A stretch of DNA of 30,431 nucleotides from the NCBI GenBank assembly GCA_900556395.1, contig USOQ01000027.1, positions 1 through 30,431 on the forward strand. Reading direction: 5' to 3'. Position 1 is the stretch's first letter. Each line of letters opens with the position of its first letter. Under the pieces are notes generated by a model. That model searched no databases and was not told the origin of the DNA. It was given only the letters and a program-made list of their open reading frames with translations. Both the position numbers and the translations under genes were made by a program. This DNA comes from Candidatus Segatella caccae. Its GTDB lineage: Bacteria > Bacteroidota > Bacteroidia > Bacteroidales > Bacteroidaceae. Of this stretch, positions 7,239 to 15,293 are shown piece after piece.

Positions 7239-9254
7239 TTACTTTACAACGAATTTCTTGTTGTTGAAGATATAGATACCTTTCTTTAGACCTTCGTAAC
7301 CTTTTTGTGCTACAACACGGCCGCTGAGGTCATAGACGTTGTTGTCTACCATAAGCTTAGCGTCTGTTGTTATGTTAGTGATGGCACTCGTAACTTTTGT
7401 TCCCTTGAGGGTGATAACCCATGCTGCTTGAGCATCCTGTGGAGTAAAGGTCATGACTCCTGTAGCAGGTGTGGCTAATGTAATATCGTAGCTGGTGTCT
7501 GTGTTTGTAGTTTTAGTACGGCTTGGGAAGCTGTATTTGTCAGAAGCATAATTGACACCATCTAATTCTGATAAGTAGCAATTCTTATTATCTTCATTAG
7601 TATAACCTGCGAATGTAGCAGAGGAAATTGTTACGTTTTCTGGTAAGTTGATCGTAAACTTTACTCCTTTGCTATACTTGATAGTATTGCTTTTAGCTGT
7701 GGCATAACCTTTGCCGGAAGTGATGGAACAACCATTGTTGAAATTCCATGTGGTTTCTGTTGAACCATTTGACAAATTGCAGGTGTTTGCTGCCAAAGTA
7801 TAGGTAACGTTTCCTGCTTCTCCTGGAGTTGGATCTATAGTTGAACTACCTGTATAATCACCTGTGAGATTATTTACTTCATATTGGGTAGCAATAAGCT
7901 TTCCATCCTTGCTATTTGTAATCTTGCAACCATTTTTAAATGTTATACCATCCACAAATGCAAGGAACATACCTTTTTTGGCTTCTACTTGAACATTATC
8001 TAAGGTTATGTTCTTGACATAGCTTTCCGGTAAACCATAGATGTAGATAGGAAAATATCCCTTAGCACTTGTATTGTATGGAGTACCTGTAGATGTCACA
8101 TTCTGAATAAGAATGTCGCGGAAGGCAGGTGTCTTTGGGGTTACTTCTGCTGCTGTGGCTTCAGATGGAATTGGCTTTGTACTCAGATCGTACCAAGTTT
8201 CGATATAAATAGGGTTTCTCACTCCTGTCATTGTACAATTACGGAAGATGAGATTATATACATCGCCACTTCTATCACGTTGTGATTTCAAGCGGAATCC
8301 ACTATCTGTATTCTTGAAAGTGAGGTCCTCATAAATAATGTCATGCATATTATAGGTGAAACTGCCAAATGATGCACCATGTCCTGTACCCATTTTAGAA
8401 TTCCAGACGTGTACATACTGGGCATTATCATCGCAAACTATGTTGTCATCACCCGTACTGATGTTACAGTCGTAGATGTTTACATGGTGTCCCCAGATAG
8501 ATATACCGTCTGTGTTATGAGAAGGCTGTTCTGTCTTTGTATCTGAGGCAGGATTATAAATCGTCACATCATGGATAGTTGCATGGCTTGCCTTACCACT
8601 ATTGCTGATGGTAAGATTTACACCTGGGGTGTTCTGAATCTTTATATTTCTAACCATGAAACGAGAACCCTGTTCGAAGCGGATCATGGCTCCTGGATTG
8701 AAAGTCTCCTTGTTGTCGCGAGCCAGCCACCAGCGGGTACCTTGTCCGTCGATGATAGATGTTTCGCCTTCACCTTCGATAACAACATCGGTAACATTCT
8801 TGCCCTTGTTCTTTCCTCCGATGAATACTGTCTTGTTGTTAGGAGCCTTGCCGTATTCTACGAGCTTCAGGGTAGCACCTTTGCAAAGGTGGAGTACGGT
8901 CTTAGACTTGATGCTGAGTACCTCGGTCTTACTTGTCATCTGGTCTATACTACCAAACATCCACGTACCCGCAGGAATTACTACCATACCGCCAGCAGTA
9001 GGAACAGCATCAAGGGCTTTCTGAATAGCCTTGGTGTTGTCGGCTGCCGATGTAGTGGCACCGTAGTTAGTGATGTTAAACGTATTTGCAGATGTGATGG
9101 TAGGCAACTGTGGTAACTCAACTGCTGTCCATCCCTCAGGAGTGTTCTGAGCATTTAGCTCAGCGGTGATTCCTGCAAAAGTTTGTGCTTTTGCGAATGT
9201 AGGACATACCATCAGTGCAGCAAGCACGATAGTTTTTAAGAAAGTCTTGTTCAT
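7239..9254 (-). CDS. Secreted polygalacturonase-like GH28 enzyme with C-terminal beta domain
   Basis: The 671-aa protein has a signal peptide cleaved after AKA (residue 23, Gln at +1). Then comes a right-handed beta-helix (about 60-460) with all GH28 catalytic signatures: NTDG (Asp249), GDDN (Asp269/Asp270), GHGASFGS (His292) and RLKSQ (Arg321, Lys323). GH28 enzymes hydrolyse alpha-1,4-galacturonosyl bonds in homogalacturonan or rhamnogalacturonan. Residues about 475-600 look like a beta-sandwich that could bind carbohydrate, and the last 40 residues carry a VYDLSGRVV..KGIYI..KKFVVK tag shared with other proteins here. It is transcribed from its own promoter with an upstream palindrome, separated from the susCD operon by the PIN toxin block. 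Exo or endo action cannot be told. Confidence 0.88.
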   Translation of the reverse strand: MNKTFLKTIVLAALMVCPTFAKAQTFAGITAELNAQNTPEGWTAVELPQLPTITSANTFNITNYGATTSAADNTKAIQKALDAVPTAGGMVVIPAGTWMFGSIDQMTSKTEVLSIKSKTVLHLCKGATLKLVEYGKAPNNKTVFIGGKNKGKNVTDVVIEGEGETSIIDGQGTRWWLARDNKETFNPGAMIRFEQGSRFMVRNIKIQNTPGVNLTISNSGKASHATIHDVTIYNPASDTKTEQPSHNTDGISIWGHHVNIYDCNISTGDDNIVCDDNAQYVHVWNSKMGTGHGASFGSFTYNMHDIIYEDLTFKNTDSGFRLKSQRDRSGDVYNLIFRNCTMTGVRNPIYIETWYDLSTKPIPSEATAAEVTPKTPAFRDILIQNVTSTGTPYNTSAKGYFPIYIYGLPESYVKNITLDNVQVEAKKGMFLAFVDGITFKNGCKITNSKDGKLIATQYEVNNLTGDYTGSSTIDPTPGEAGNVTYTLAANTCNLSNGSTETTWNFNNGCSITSGKGYATAKSNTIKYSKGVKFTINLPENVTISSATFAGYTNEDNKNCYLSELDGVNYASDKYSFPSRTKTTNTDTSYDITLATPATGVMTFTPQDAQAAWVITLKGTKVTSAITNITTDAKLMVDNNVYDLSGRVVAQKGYEGLKKGIYIFNNKKFVVK

Positions 9255-9280
9255 AAATTAGGCTTATATTTATTATATGG

Positions 9281-9288
9281 CAAAATTA
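9281..9288 (-). promoter_or_regulatory. -7 promoter element of the GH28 gene
   Basis: On the - strand this reads TAATTTTG, a full match to TAnnTTTG, 26 bp before the ATG at 9254. No convincing -33 element is seen at the expected spacing, which would fit a promoter that needs an activator. Confidence 0.65.
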
Positions 9289-9331
9289 CAATTATTCTAT
9301 ATATAATAAGGTGTAAACCTCAGAAAATTAT

Positions 9332-9347
9332 ACGAAAACGATTACGT
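9332..9347. promoter_or_regulatory. Putative operator, CG-centred palindrome upstream of GH28
   Basis: ACGAAAACGATTACGT is an imperfect palindrome (5 of 7 arm positions) centred on CG at 9339-9340. Its centre lies 58.5 bp from the G of the -7 box, the same distance as in front of susC and the small secreted gene, and 1 bp less than at CE8. Confidence 0.55.
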
Positions 9348-9413
9348 ATATATGTAGGTAATGCAATCTATTTTATAGTCACTTTCTCTACACAGGACTA
9401 TCCTAACTAAGTC

Positions 9414-9503
9414 TTGTTTCTTGGAAGTAGGGGAGATTTTTTCTTGATAACTTCCAAGTGAAACAACAAAAAAGTGCAATGCCCGATGTGAGTATTGCAC
9501 TTT
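9414..9503. repeat. Terminator repeat copy A with inverted partial copy
   Basis: The 27-nt hairpin GTGCAATGC-CCGATGTGA-GTATTGCAC (9474-9500) is flanked by A and T runs and terminates the PIN toxin gene on the - strand. The adjoining arm ACTTCCAAGTGAAACAA (9450-9466) is shared with copies B and C. A nearly complementary partner, TTGTTTCTTGGAAGT (9414-9428), lies on the far side, so this end of the block is an inverted repeat. Copy A lacks the -7 box present in B and C. Confidence 0.8.
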
Positions 9504-9528
9504 GACTATTTTTGCATGAGATGATTTT

Positions 9529-9948
9529 TTAATTCTCTGGTTTGCAGAATGTTTTTATGTAATCAATAAGATTTACTGCATACACTTTTGGAAATTCTAT
9601 TTCTTTTAGTATGTCATAGTGTCGATCGTTTGTAACGATGCATTTTGCATGTGCAGCGATAGCGCAGTCAACAAATTTATTGTCATCAGGGTCTAATTCA
9701 ATTAATCCGAAATGATAGTATGGATTTATTTGAATTGTAAAAGGACTATTAATAAGGGTTTTTATAACTAATTCTGCTGTTTCAATCCCAATCAGTTTTT
9801 GCAGGATTTCTATATATTCTTCTAAGATTTCATTTGATATACATAATGTATCTTTCCCATTCATAAAATTGTCCCAAAGACAATGGTATTTACTTTTGGA
9901 AGATATAATCTGGATAAGACAGTTTGTGTCAAGGACTAATCTACTCAT
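9529..9948 (-). CDS. PIN-domain toxin of a type II toxin-antitoxin module (module 1)
   Basis: The 139-aa protein begins MSRLVLDTNCLIQ, the PIN-domain first strand with Asp7. It continues with an acidic pair Glu43/Glu44, LDPDDNKFVDCAIAAHAK with Asp94, and IVTNDRHYD with Asp108, giving the expected acidic Mg-binding set of a PIN ribonuclease. The LDPDDNKFVDCA and TNDRHYDIL segments are typical of the COG1569-type putative toxin group, distinct from classic VapC. It would cleave RNA when free of its antitoxin. The gene lies 3 bp after the antitoxin gene and ends before terminator copy A. Its RNA target is unknown. Confidence 0.85.
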   Translation of the reverse strand: MSRLVLDTNCLIQIISSKSKYHCLWDNFMNGKDTLCISNEILEEYIEILQKLIGIETAELVIKTLINSPFTIQINPYYHFGLIELDPDDNKFVDCAIAAHAKCIVTNDRHYDILKEIEFPKVYAVNLIDYIKTFCKPEN

Positions 9949-9951
9949 AAT

Positions 9952-10161
9952 TTATAGTTTGTGTAAGTCCATATTCGCAATTTCATCCAACCGTTCTTGG
10001 TTAAGAACTCCAGAATTCCAAAGCTCGTCTAAAGACTTGTTCATTTTTTCATAATAGTATTTGAACAAGACCTCTTTGAGTTCTTGCAATCCTTTCTCTG
10101 TATTATCTGTGCTAAACATTCTCAGAAGATGAATCTGAGTAGGATTGAGTGTTGTTGCCAT
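9952..10161 (-). CDS. Putative antitoxin of PIN module 1
   Basis: The frame is open from 10242, but the first plausible starts are ATG 10170 (MKKMATTL) and ATG 10161 (MATTLNPTQIHLLRMF). I choose 10161, giving 69 aa, because the upstream part overlaps the promoter and repeat. The protein is mostly helical and charged, with LQELKEVLFKYYYEKMNKSLDELW followed by LNQERLDEIANMD. This form, conserved beside COG1569 PIN toxins in Bacteroidota, fits a small antitoxin that wraps its toxin. I see no clear DNA-binding motif. It is followed 3 bp later by the toxin gene and preceded by a consensus promoter in repeat copy B. Confidence 0.75.
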   Translation of the reverse strand: MATTLNPTQIHLLRMFSTDNTEKGLQELKEVLFKYYYEKMNKSLDELWNSGVLNQERLDEIANMDLHKL

Positions 10162-10202
10162 TTTTTTCATACTCTTCTTGTTTAGTTTTCTACTATTTTT
10201 TG

Positions 10203-10233
10203 CAAAGATACATTTTTCTTTTGTAACTTCCAA
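10203..10233 (-). promoter_or_regulatory. Promoter of PIN module 1
   Basis: On the - strand TTGG, 19 bp and TATCTTTG form a good -33/-7 pair, 33 bp from the -7 end to the antitoxin ATG at 10161. The same arrangement recurs in copy C. Confidence 0.75.
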
Positions 10234-10278
10234 GTGAAACAATAAAAAAGTGCAATGCTCACATCGGGCATTGCACTT
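10203..10278. repeat. Terminator-promoter repeat copy B (hairpin inverted)
   Basis: This copy contains, on the - strand, the hairpin at 10250-10276 that ends the Rpn remnant. It then has TTGG (10233-10230), a 19-bp spacer and TATCTTTG (10210-10203) as promoter for antitoxin 1. The flanking arm matches copies A and C in the same orientation, but the 27-nt hairpin is the exact reverse complement of that in copy C (loop TCACATCGG instead of CCGATGTGA). Confidence 0.85.
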
Positions 10279-10287
10279 CCTATGCGC

Positions 10288-10668
10288 TTATGATTTTAAT
10301 TTCTTGATTTCCTCTATAGATAAACCTGTGGATTGGAAAATGATGTCAATAGGTGTGTTTAAAGCAAGAAGTTTGAGGGCGATTTCTTTGGCTTTTTCTT
10401 TTTCTCCTTCAGCTCTTCCTTCAGCTCTTCCTTTTGCTTCTCCTTTTATTATTCCTTTTTCCTCTGCATGCTTATATACTGCATAATTGTCCCACATGAC
10501 CATCATGCTGTTGTCGTATTTCTCCTGCTCTTCTTTTGTCAGGGTCTTTGAGTCTGCTATTTCTGCCAGTCTCTTGAATATTTTGTGCTGAGCCTCGAAA
10601 GGCATTTTCTCTAAAGTCTCCATATGCTTCAAATCTATTAATTCATTTAAGAAGATTGAAGGTTTCAT
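10288..10668 (-). pseudogene. C-terminal remnant of an Rpn/PD-(D/E)XK transposase-like nuclease
   Basis: The 126 residues match only the C-terminal part of the Bacteroidota Rpn (PD-(D/E)XK putative transposase) family: LKHMETLEKMPFEAQHKIF, then LTKEEQEKYDNS, then a KGEAKGRAEGRAEGEKEK run and the tail STGLSIEEIKKL. Full proteins are about 300 aa, with the nuclease core in the missing N-terminal half. A TAA codon in the same frame at 10677-10675, two codons before the ATG, shows the frame does not continue upstream. Instead the first 26 bp overlap the end of the PIN toxin 2 gene. It is probably a deletion product joined to the toxin gene. A short peptide could still be made by translational coupling. 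Confidence 0.75.
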
Positions 10669-11059
10669 CCAATGTTATTGCTTTTATATCATTTTCTTCA
10701 AAATCCTTTTTGTTTCTTGTTACTATATAATCGGCATTAGTCCTTTTTGCAGAGTAATATTGTACTCCGTCCTCAAAATCTTTCCACAAAGAGTCGTAGG
10801 AGTTGTATATGTCCGTGTTATCAACGGAACAGATTTCCATAAAATCTCTAAGGAAATTAATTTTATTTCTGAAGATTTCAATAGGCATCTTGCATCGTTC
10901 TATACATATAAAATTTGTAGTAACGAGGGATAAAGAACTAACACAGATTTGGACTTTATTTTCTTCAGCATAAGAAATAATCATAGCTGCAGCTTGATAA
11001 AATGGCTGCCTCTCCAAAATGAAATCTATAAGTACGTTTGTATCTAAAAATAGTTTCAT
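10643..11059 (-). CDS. VapC-like PIN-domain toxin (module 2)
   Basis: The 138-aa protein opens MKLFLDTNVLIDFILERQPF with Asp6 in the PIN first motif. It continues with LWKDFEDGVQYYSAKRTNADYIVTRNKKDF, which supplies the acidic Asp97 and Asp119 and the conserved asparagine/threonine region. This fits the VapC-like PIN ribonuclease family. Its start overlaps the antitoxin stop by 4 bp (ATGA at 11059-11056), a coupling usual for toxin-antitoxin pairs. Its end overlaps the Rpn remnant. It belongs to a different PIN subgroup from the toxin at 9529, so the two modules are not a recent duplication. Confidence 0.85.
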   Translation of the reverse strand: MKLFLDTNVLIDFILERQPFYQAAAMIISYAEENKVQICVSSLSLVTTNFICIERCKMPIEIFRNKINFLRDFMEICSVDNTDIYNSYDSLWKDFEDGVQYYSAKRTNADYIVTRNKKDFEENDIKAITLDETFNLLK

Positions 11060-11322
11060 AGATATTTCTTTATTGCTGAATCTGATAATTCTTTTTTGTA
11101 ATCAAAGGACAAGTCTTTAGGGCATATAAAACCGCTCTCCAATGCTTTCACTTTTGGAGAGATATAATATTTTTCTGAAGTAGCGTCTTGTGAATTAGTT
11201 TTAATATTATTCATCAGGGCTTTCATGCCAGCCTTGATAGCTTCTGAAATACTTATATTATTAAGTTTAGCATATAATGCTGCTTCATTATAAGTTGTAT
11301 TATCGAGATAAATTGTTGCCAT
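11056..11322 (-). CDS. Antitoxin of PIN module 2
   Basis: The 88-aa protein starts MATIYLDNTTYNEAALYAKLNNISISEAIKAGM, a strand followed by two helices that resembles a ribbon-helix-helix DNA-binding domain (about residues 2-35). A linker and a C-terminal toxin-binding stretch (SPKVKALESGFICPKDLSFDYKKEL) follow. It would neutralise the PIN toxin encoded directly downstream and repress its own promoter. The repeat copy C promoter lies 31 bp before its ATG. Confidence 0.8.
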   Translation of the reverse strand: MATIYLDNTTYNEAALYAKLNNISISEAIKAGMKALMNNIKTNSQDATSEKYYISPKVKALESGFICPKDLSFDYKKELSDSAIKKYL

Positions 11323-11352
11323 ATTTTTTCAATATTATAAGTTTATTTTTTG

Positions 11353-11383
11353 CAAAGATACATTTTTTCTTGACAACTTCCAA
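11353..11383 (-). promoter_or_regulatory. Promoter of PIN module 2
   Basis: TTGG, a 19-bp spacer and TATCTTTG on the - strand match the Bacteroidota consensus and lie 31 bp before the ATG of antitoxin 2. Confidence 0.75.
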
Positions 11384-11430
11384 GTGAAATAATAAAAAAA
11401 GTGCAATGCCCGATGTGAGCATTGCACTTT
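11353..11430. repeat. Terminator-promoter repeat copy C
   Basis: The hairpin GTGCAATGC-CCGATGTGA-GCATTGCAC at 11401-11427 ends the susC-susD-lipoprotein operon. The adjoining arm carries TTGG (11383-11380), a 19-bp spacer and TATCTTTG (11360-11353) as promoter for antitoxin 2. Copies B and C are similar over about 75 bp. Confidence 0.85.
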
Positions 11431-11451
11431 AATATAATTTTGTTAGTTGGA

Positions 11452-13176
11452 TTACTTCCACTTAGAAGCACCTGCCTCGCTATCAAGGTTTGACTTGAAC
11501 TTGAATTCACCATTAGCTGGAGCAGTCCAAAGATCAGTCTCAGAACCCTTGAAGTCGATGAGACCTTCAATACCGTATGTAACAGCGTCAGCACCGATAG
11601 GTGTGTAAGCAAAGTTAGTCTTGTAAGAACCTGCTACAGAAAGCACTGTGCTTGCACCATTCAGTAGAACACTTCCCTTGACACCAGGGGTGTAAAGTTG
11701 AAGTTTTGCTCCTGCACTTCCATCAGTTGCCATAGAAGGACCAAAGATGCTGTTGGTGATGTTCAAGTTTGCTGCATTTGTAGCAAAACGGAACAATGGT
11801 GTGTTAGCATTTGCTGTAGTTTCCATTGGAGCATAGCAGAATGTACAGTTGTTTACATTTACAGTAGGAGCCTGGGCAGTCTTACGTAAGTCGCAAAGCA
11901 TAATAATGTTTGTAATAGTACAATCATCGAATGTTACGTTGCGGAAATCTCCACCCTTATCTGCGATGGTTACAACACCCTGATCACCGACACCATCAAT
12001 AGTACAACCCTTGAAGGTAACGTTCAGGAAGTTGTCGTTGTTCTTCTGACCTCTTACTACACCACGGAAACCGCGGATGTAGCAATCGTTGAAGATGAGT
12101 TCACTGATGGTAGAACCAGTACCGCTGACATTGATAACCTGACGGCCACCGAAGCCCTTATCTGTACCAGCGAGGAACGCATCCTTGTCAGCTTGCTTAT
12201 CGCTAATCATATCGATGCTTTCGAACTTCACCTTATCGATATTAACACCCTTCTTGACGTTCATACCGCCGGAGAAGGTGAACTGAGCGTTACCGCCCAA
12301 TGTCATACCGGTAATGAAGGTTACATTGCGGTCGAGATTGATAGCATTGCTAATCTTGTATTCCTGTTCACCACGGAGGATGACAGTCATACCGTCTTTA
12401 ACCATATCCCAGAACTCAGCAGTCTTCAATGTATCCTTAGCTTCCTTAGCATCCCAGTTGCGGGTATCCAGCCACATACCTTCTCCATACTTTTCGTCGA
12501 AGTTGACACTTGCCTTGGTAGTTGCTGTTGTTTTACCTGCATAGGTGTTGTTGTTGAAGTCTGTAGAACTGTCGTATGTCTTGAATGTGTATGATGTTTC
12601 TGGCTGCAAGCCGTAAATATCTACATATCCCTGAGCATAGTCAGCATCGCTTACTTTAACTGAGATTATATCTTGGTTTTCTGCGTCTTCAGCAGGGCAA
12701 GCCATAACATATTTGATTTTCTGACCACCTTCTGCCCAAGATACACGAGCTGCATTATCAATAGCCTTGGCTCCTGAAACCTTAGTAGGGTAGTTGATGC
12801 TCTGAGCCTTTACCTCATAATACTCAGATTCCTTGTTATCACCAACACACTTAATTCTGACTGCATACTTTTCGTCCCATCCTAAGTCGTCGAAAGTATA
12901 GGTGTCATTTTCAGTAGTAGCTGTTTTGATAACTTTCAAGTGGTTTGTGCCATCCTCATCTGTAGATGTCACAAGTCCCAATTCCAACTCATAACCTGTA
13001 GCACCCTGGATTTTGTCCCATTCTACCTTCAAGGTGTTTGAGTTGACAGTTGCGCTTGCAATTGGACGGAACAAACGAGGTGCATCGCCCAAGTTGTCAT
13101 CGTCGCTACAGCTCACCATAGTGGTTCCAACTGTTGCAGCGAAAAGCATAGTCAATATATATTTATTGTATTTCAT
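11452..13176 (-). CDS. Surface lipoprotein in SusE/F position, Fn3 + parallel beta-helix (DUF4957/DUF5123-like)
   Basis: The 574-aa protein has a lipoprotein signal with Cys23 in VSCSDDD; the acidic residues after the cysteine fit the Bacteroidota signal for surface display. Two fibronectin-III-like repeats follow (about 37-125 and 130-220), then a beta-helix (about 280-560) with repeating strands such as NVTFKGCTIDGVGDQGVV and NVTFDDCTITNIIML. The architecture fits DUF4957/DUF5123 proteins found beside SusCD in pectin loci. The helix has no visible GH28 or lyase catalytic motif, so I infer a non-catalytic pectin-binding surface protein rather than an enzyme. It is the third gene of the susCD operon (40 bp after susD) and ends at the copy C terminator. 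Confidence 0.78.
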   Translation of the reverse strand: MKYNKYILTMLFAATVGTTMVSCSDDDNLGDAPRLFRPIASATVNSNTLKVEWDKIQGATGYELELGLVTSTDEDGTNHLKVIKTATTENDTYTFDDLGWDEKYAVRIKCVGDNKESEYYEVKAQSINYPTKVSGAKAIDNAARVSWAEGGQKIKYVMACPAEDAENQDIISVKVSDADYAQGYVDIYGLQPETSYTFKTYDSSTDFNNNTYAGKTTATTKASVNFDEKYGEGMWLDTRNWDAKEAKDTLKTAEFWDMVKDGMTVILRGEQEYKISNAINLDRNVTFITGMTLGGNAQFTFSGGMNVKKGVNIDKVKFESIDMISDKQADKDAFLAGTDKGFGGRQVINVSGTGSTISELIFNDCYIRGFRGVVRGQKNNDNFLNVTFKGCTIDGVGDQGVVTIADKGGDFRNVTFDDCTITNIIMLCDLRKTAQAPTVNVNNCTFCYAPMETTANANTPLFRFATNAANLNITNSIFGPSMATDGSAGAKLQLYTPGVKGSVLLNGASTVLSVAGSYKTNFAYTPIGADAVTYGIEGLIDFKGSETDLWTAPANGEFKFKSNLDSEAGASKWK

Positions 13177-13216
13177 AATTACTTACTTTTTATTTGTTAT
13201 GGACTACATAACTCTA

Positions 13217-15274
13217 TTACTTATTGCGAATGGCATAACCATCGTTCGACAATACGCCGTTTGAAGAAGCGATGTTGTCCTTAGGGATAGGCAGAATGTA
13301 TGGAGTTACCTTATGGCGGAGAGGCTCCATATCTTCAGCACCTGTTGTAACAACTCCGTCTGTCAAACCAAACCATGAGTATAAGAAAGCCTCATTCATG
13401 ACACCCTTCTTGATAGGGTTGCCATCTGCGTCGGTTCCATACTTTGTGTTTGTTGTTGGATCAGTATCACTGACAGACATGTATGTATCCAAGAACTTGA
13501 TATATTTCAAACCATCGAAAGAAGCTCCTGCAGTCTTGATGTCATCATCTGCAAGTGTTGTTGCCTCTTTGTATGGGCTTGCGCTATTATCACGATAAGT
13601 GAAATAGTTGTTCTCGAACTGAACCTCGCCATTTACATAGTTGTAGTAGAGACGTGGTGCGATGCCCATATCAACAATTTCTTTAGTCTTGTCGTAGACG
13701 AATTCACCATTCTCCAGACGAAGCTGGTTATAGTTCATAGTTACGTCACGAACCCACTCCATAGTATTAACGATGGCGTCTGAGTAGTAATTCCAACGGA
13801 CGAGGTCGAATTTACGGATGCACTCGCCACCAAATTCCCAAGCACGCTCGTTGATAATAGCTTTCTTAAAAGAGTCGTAATCGTTGAGATTGTCAACGTA
13901 TTCATTCACCATCTCGTTCTTGTTGGTTGCATTTACAAAGGCACGGTTACGTACTCGCTTCAACATATCCTTTGCCTCTGTTGTTGGGCCATTGTTGATT
14001 TCATTATCAGCCTCAGCGAGGAGCAACAATACATCAGCATATCGGAGGATAGGGAAGTTGATACCAGTACCCTTAGATTCAATGTTGTTGACACTCAAAT
14101 CCATGCGGCACCATTTTGCAGGCTGGATGTTGACACCATCAACAGCACCTTGTTTGTTGTCATACAACCAACGGTAGTTAGCGCAAGTTGCCTTAAGACG
14201 CTGGTCTTGTGCGTTGAATGAGCATGCATAGCTTGGAGTCAGGGTGGTATAAGTAGTACCAGCACCCTTAGAACTTGAAACTACGCTCAAACCAAGGCAC
14301 CAACCGATGTCACCACCAGAGTTTGGTACATAACCCATCTCGAACAATACATCACCATTAGCTGGGTTGCAGCCGTTGATTTCATTATCAAAGATCTTCT
14401 TGAAGTTGCTGTTGAGCTGACGGTCCTTCAAGGAAATCAACTTCTTGGCATAAGCCTTAGCAACCTTGTAGTAATCGTCTGCAGAAGTAGCTGTAGCCTC
14501 GTTACCATTCTCATCTACATAATGTACAGTATATTCATCACCTGTACCTGTGCTGCGGGCCATTGTACCATCAGCCTGCATAGAGTATCCTGCACGGAAC
14601 ATAGCCAACTTGGTGATGAAACCAAGAGCGAATTCACGGTTCATGCGCTCTACTGTAGCTTTGCTGCTCCACTGCATCTCGCCCTCATTGTTGATGAGGT
14701 CCTGAATCAAGTGAGTATAGATGATGTTCTTGTCTGTACGTGGATCATTGTGCATATCGTCCTTTGAAGTAGGAGTTGTTGCAAATGGTACGTCACCCCA
14801 GAAGTTACACATCAGGAAATACCAATATGCACGAAGGCAGATTGCCTCACCATGAAGTTGCTTCATATCGGCATCTCCATTCTTGTAAGCATCGCTTGCT
14901 TCAATTCCTTGAATACACTGGTTGGCGAAATCGATGGCTTTTTGAGTGTTGTTCCAGCAGTTCTTGATATCACCGAAGTATGATGGGTTAAGGGCCCAGA
15001 TACCGCGACGTGTTGTCTCTGTAGCTTGAGCCTTCTTTACGAAACCGATCTCTACGTCAGTATTCTGCATCCAGTTGGTGCTCATACGTGATGTATAAGT
15101 ATCCTCGCAGAAGTAGGCATATACATTGTCTACCATCTTGCGGGCATCTGTTGTGTTTGAACACAGATAATTTAAATTATCGGTAGATAAAGTCTCTGTG
15201 TCCAATAAATCACTACAGGAGTTGAAACTTGCTCCTGCAATGAACATTGAAATATATAGAAATATACGTTTCAT
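13217..15274 (-). CDS. SusD/RagB-family glycan-binding outer-membrane lipoprotein
   Basis: I start the 685-aa protein at ATG 15274, MKRIFLYISMFIAGASFNSC, which gives a clean lipoprotein signal with Cys20; the 13 residues of open frame upstream overlap the intergenic leader. SusD-type features are the NCWNNTQKAIDFANQCI helix, AICLRAYWYFLMCNFWGDVPF, and a late ILRYADVLLLLAEADNEI plus NERAWEFGGECIRKFDLVRW. SusD proteins cap the SusC channel and bind the incoming oligosaccharide at the cell surface. By context the ligand is probably a pectic oligogalacturonide (inference). It follows susC by 19 bp in one operon. Confidence 0.93.
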   Translation of the reverse strand: MKRIFLYISMFIAGASFNSCSDLLDTETLSTDNLNYLCSNTTDARKMVDNVYAYFCEDTYTSRMSTNWMQNTDVEIGFVKKAQATETTRRGIWALNPSYFGDIKNCWNNTQKAIDFANQCIQGIEASDAYKNGDADMKQLHGEAICLRAYWYFLMCNFWGDVPFATTPTSKDDMHNDPRTDKNIIYTHLIQDLINNEGEMQWSSKATVERMNREFALGFITKLAMFRAGYSMQADGTMARSTGTGDEYTVHYVDENGNEATATSADDYYKVAKAYAKKLISLKDRQLNSNFKKIFDNEINGCNPANGDVLFEMGYVPNSGGDIGWCLGLSVVSSSKGAGTTYTTLTPSYACSFNAQDQRLKATCANYRWLYDNKQGAVDGVNIQPAKWCRMDLSVNNIESKGTGINFPILRYADVLLLLAEADNEINNGPTTEAKDMLKRVRNRAFVNATNKNEMVNEYVDNLNDYDSFKKAIINERAWEFGGECIRKFDLVRWNYYSDAIVNTMEWVRDVTMNYNQLRLENGEFVYDKTKEIVDMGIAPRLYYNYVNGEVQFENNYFTYRDNSASPYKEATTLADDDIKTAGASFDGLKYIKFLDTYMSVSDTDPTTNTKYGTDADGNPIKKGVMNEAFLYSWFGLTDGVVTTGAEDMEPLRHKVTPYILPIPKDNIASSNGVLSNDGYAIRNK

Positions 15275-15293
15275 AATTGTATTTTGTTTTCTA

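Noticed and set aside
9529..11322. The two PIN modules as a tandem duplication
   Set aside because: The toxins share only the general PIN pattern, and the antitoxins are unrelated in sequence; only the flanking repeats are duplicated.
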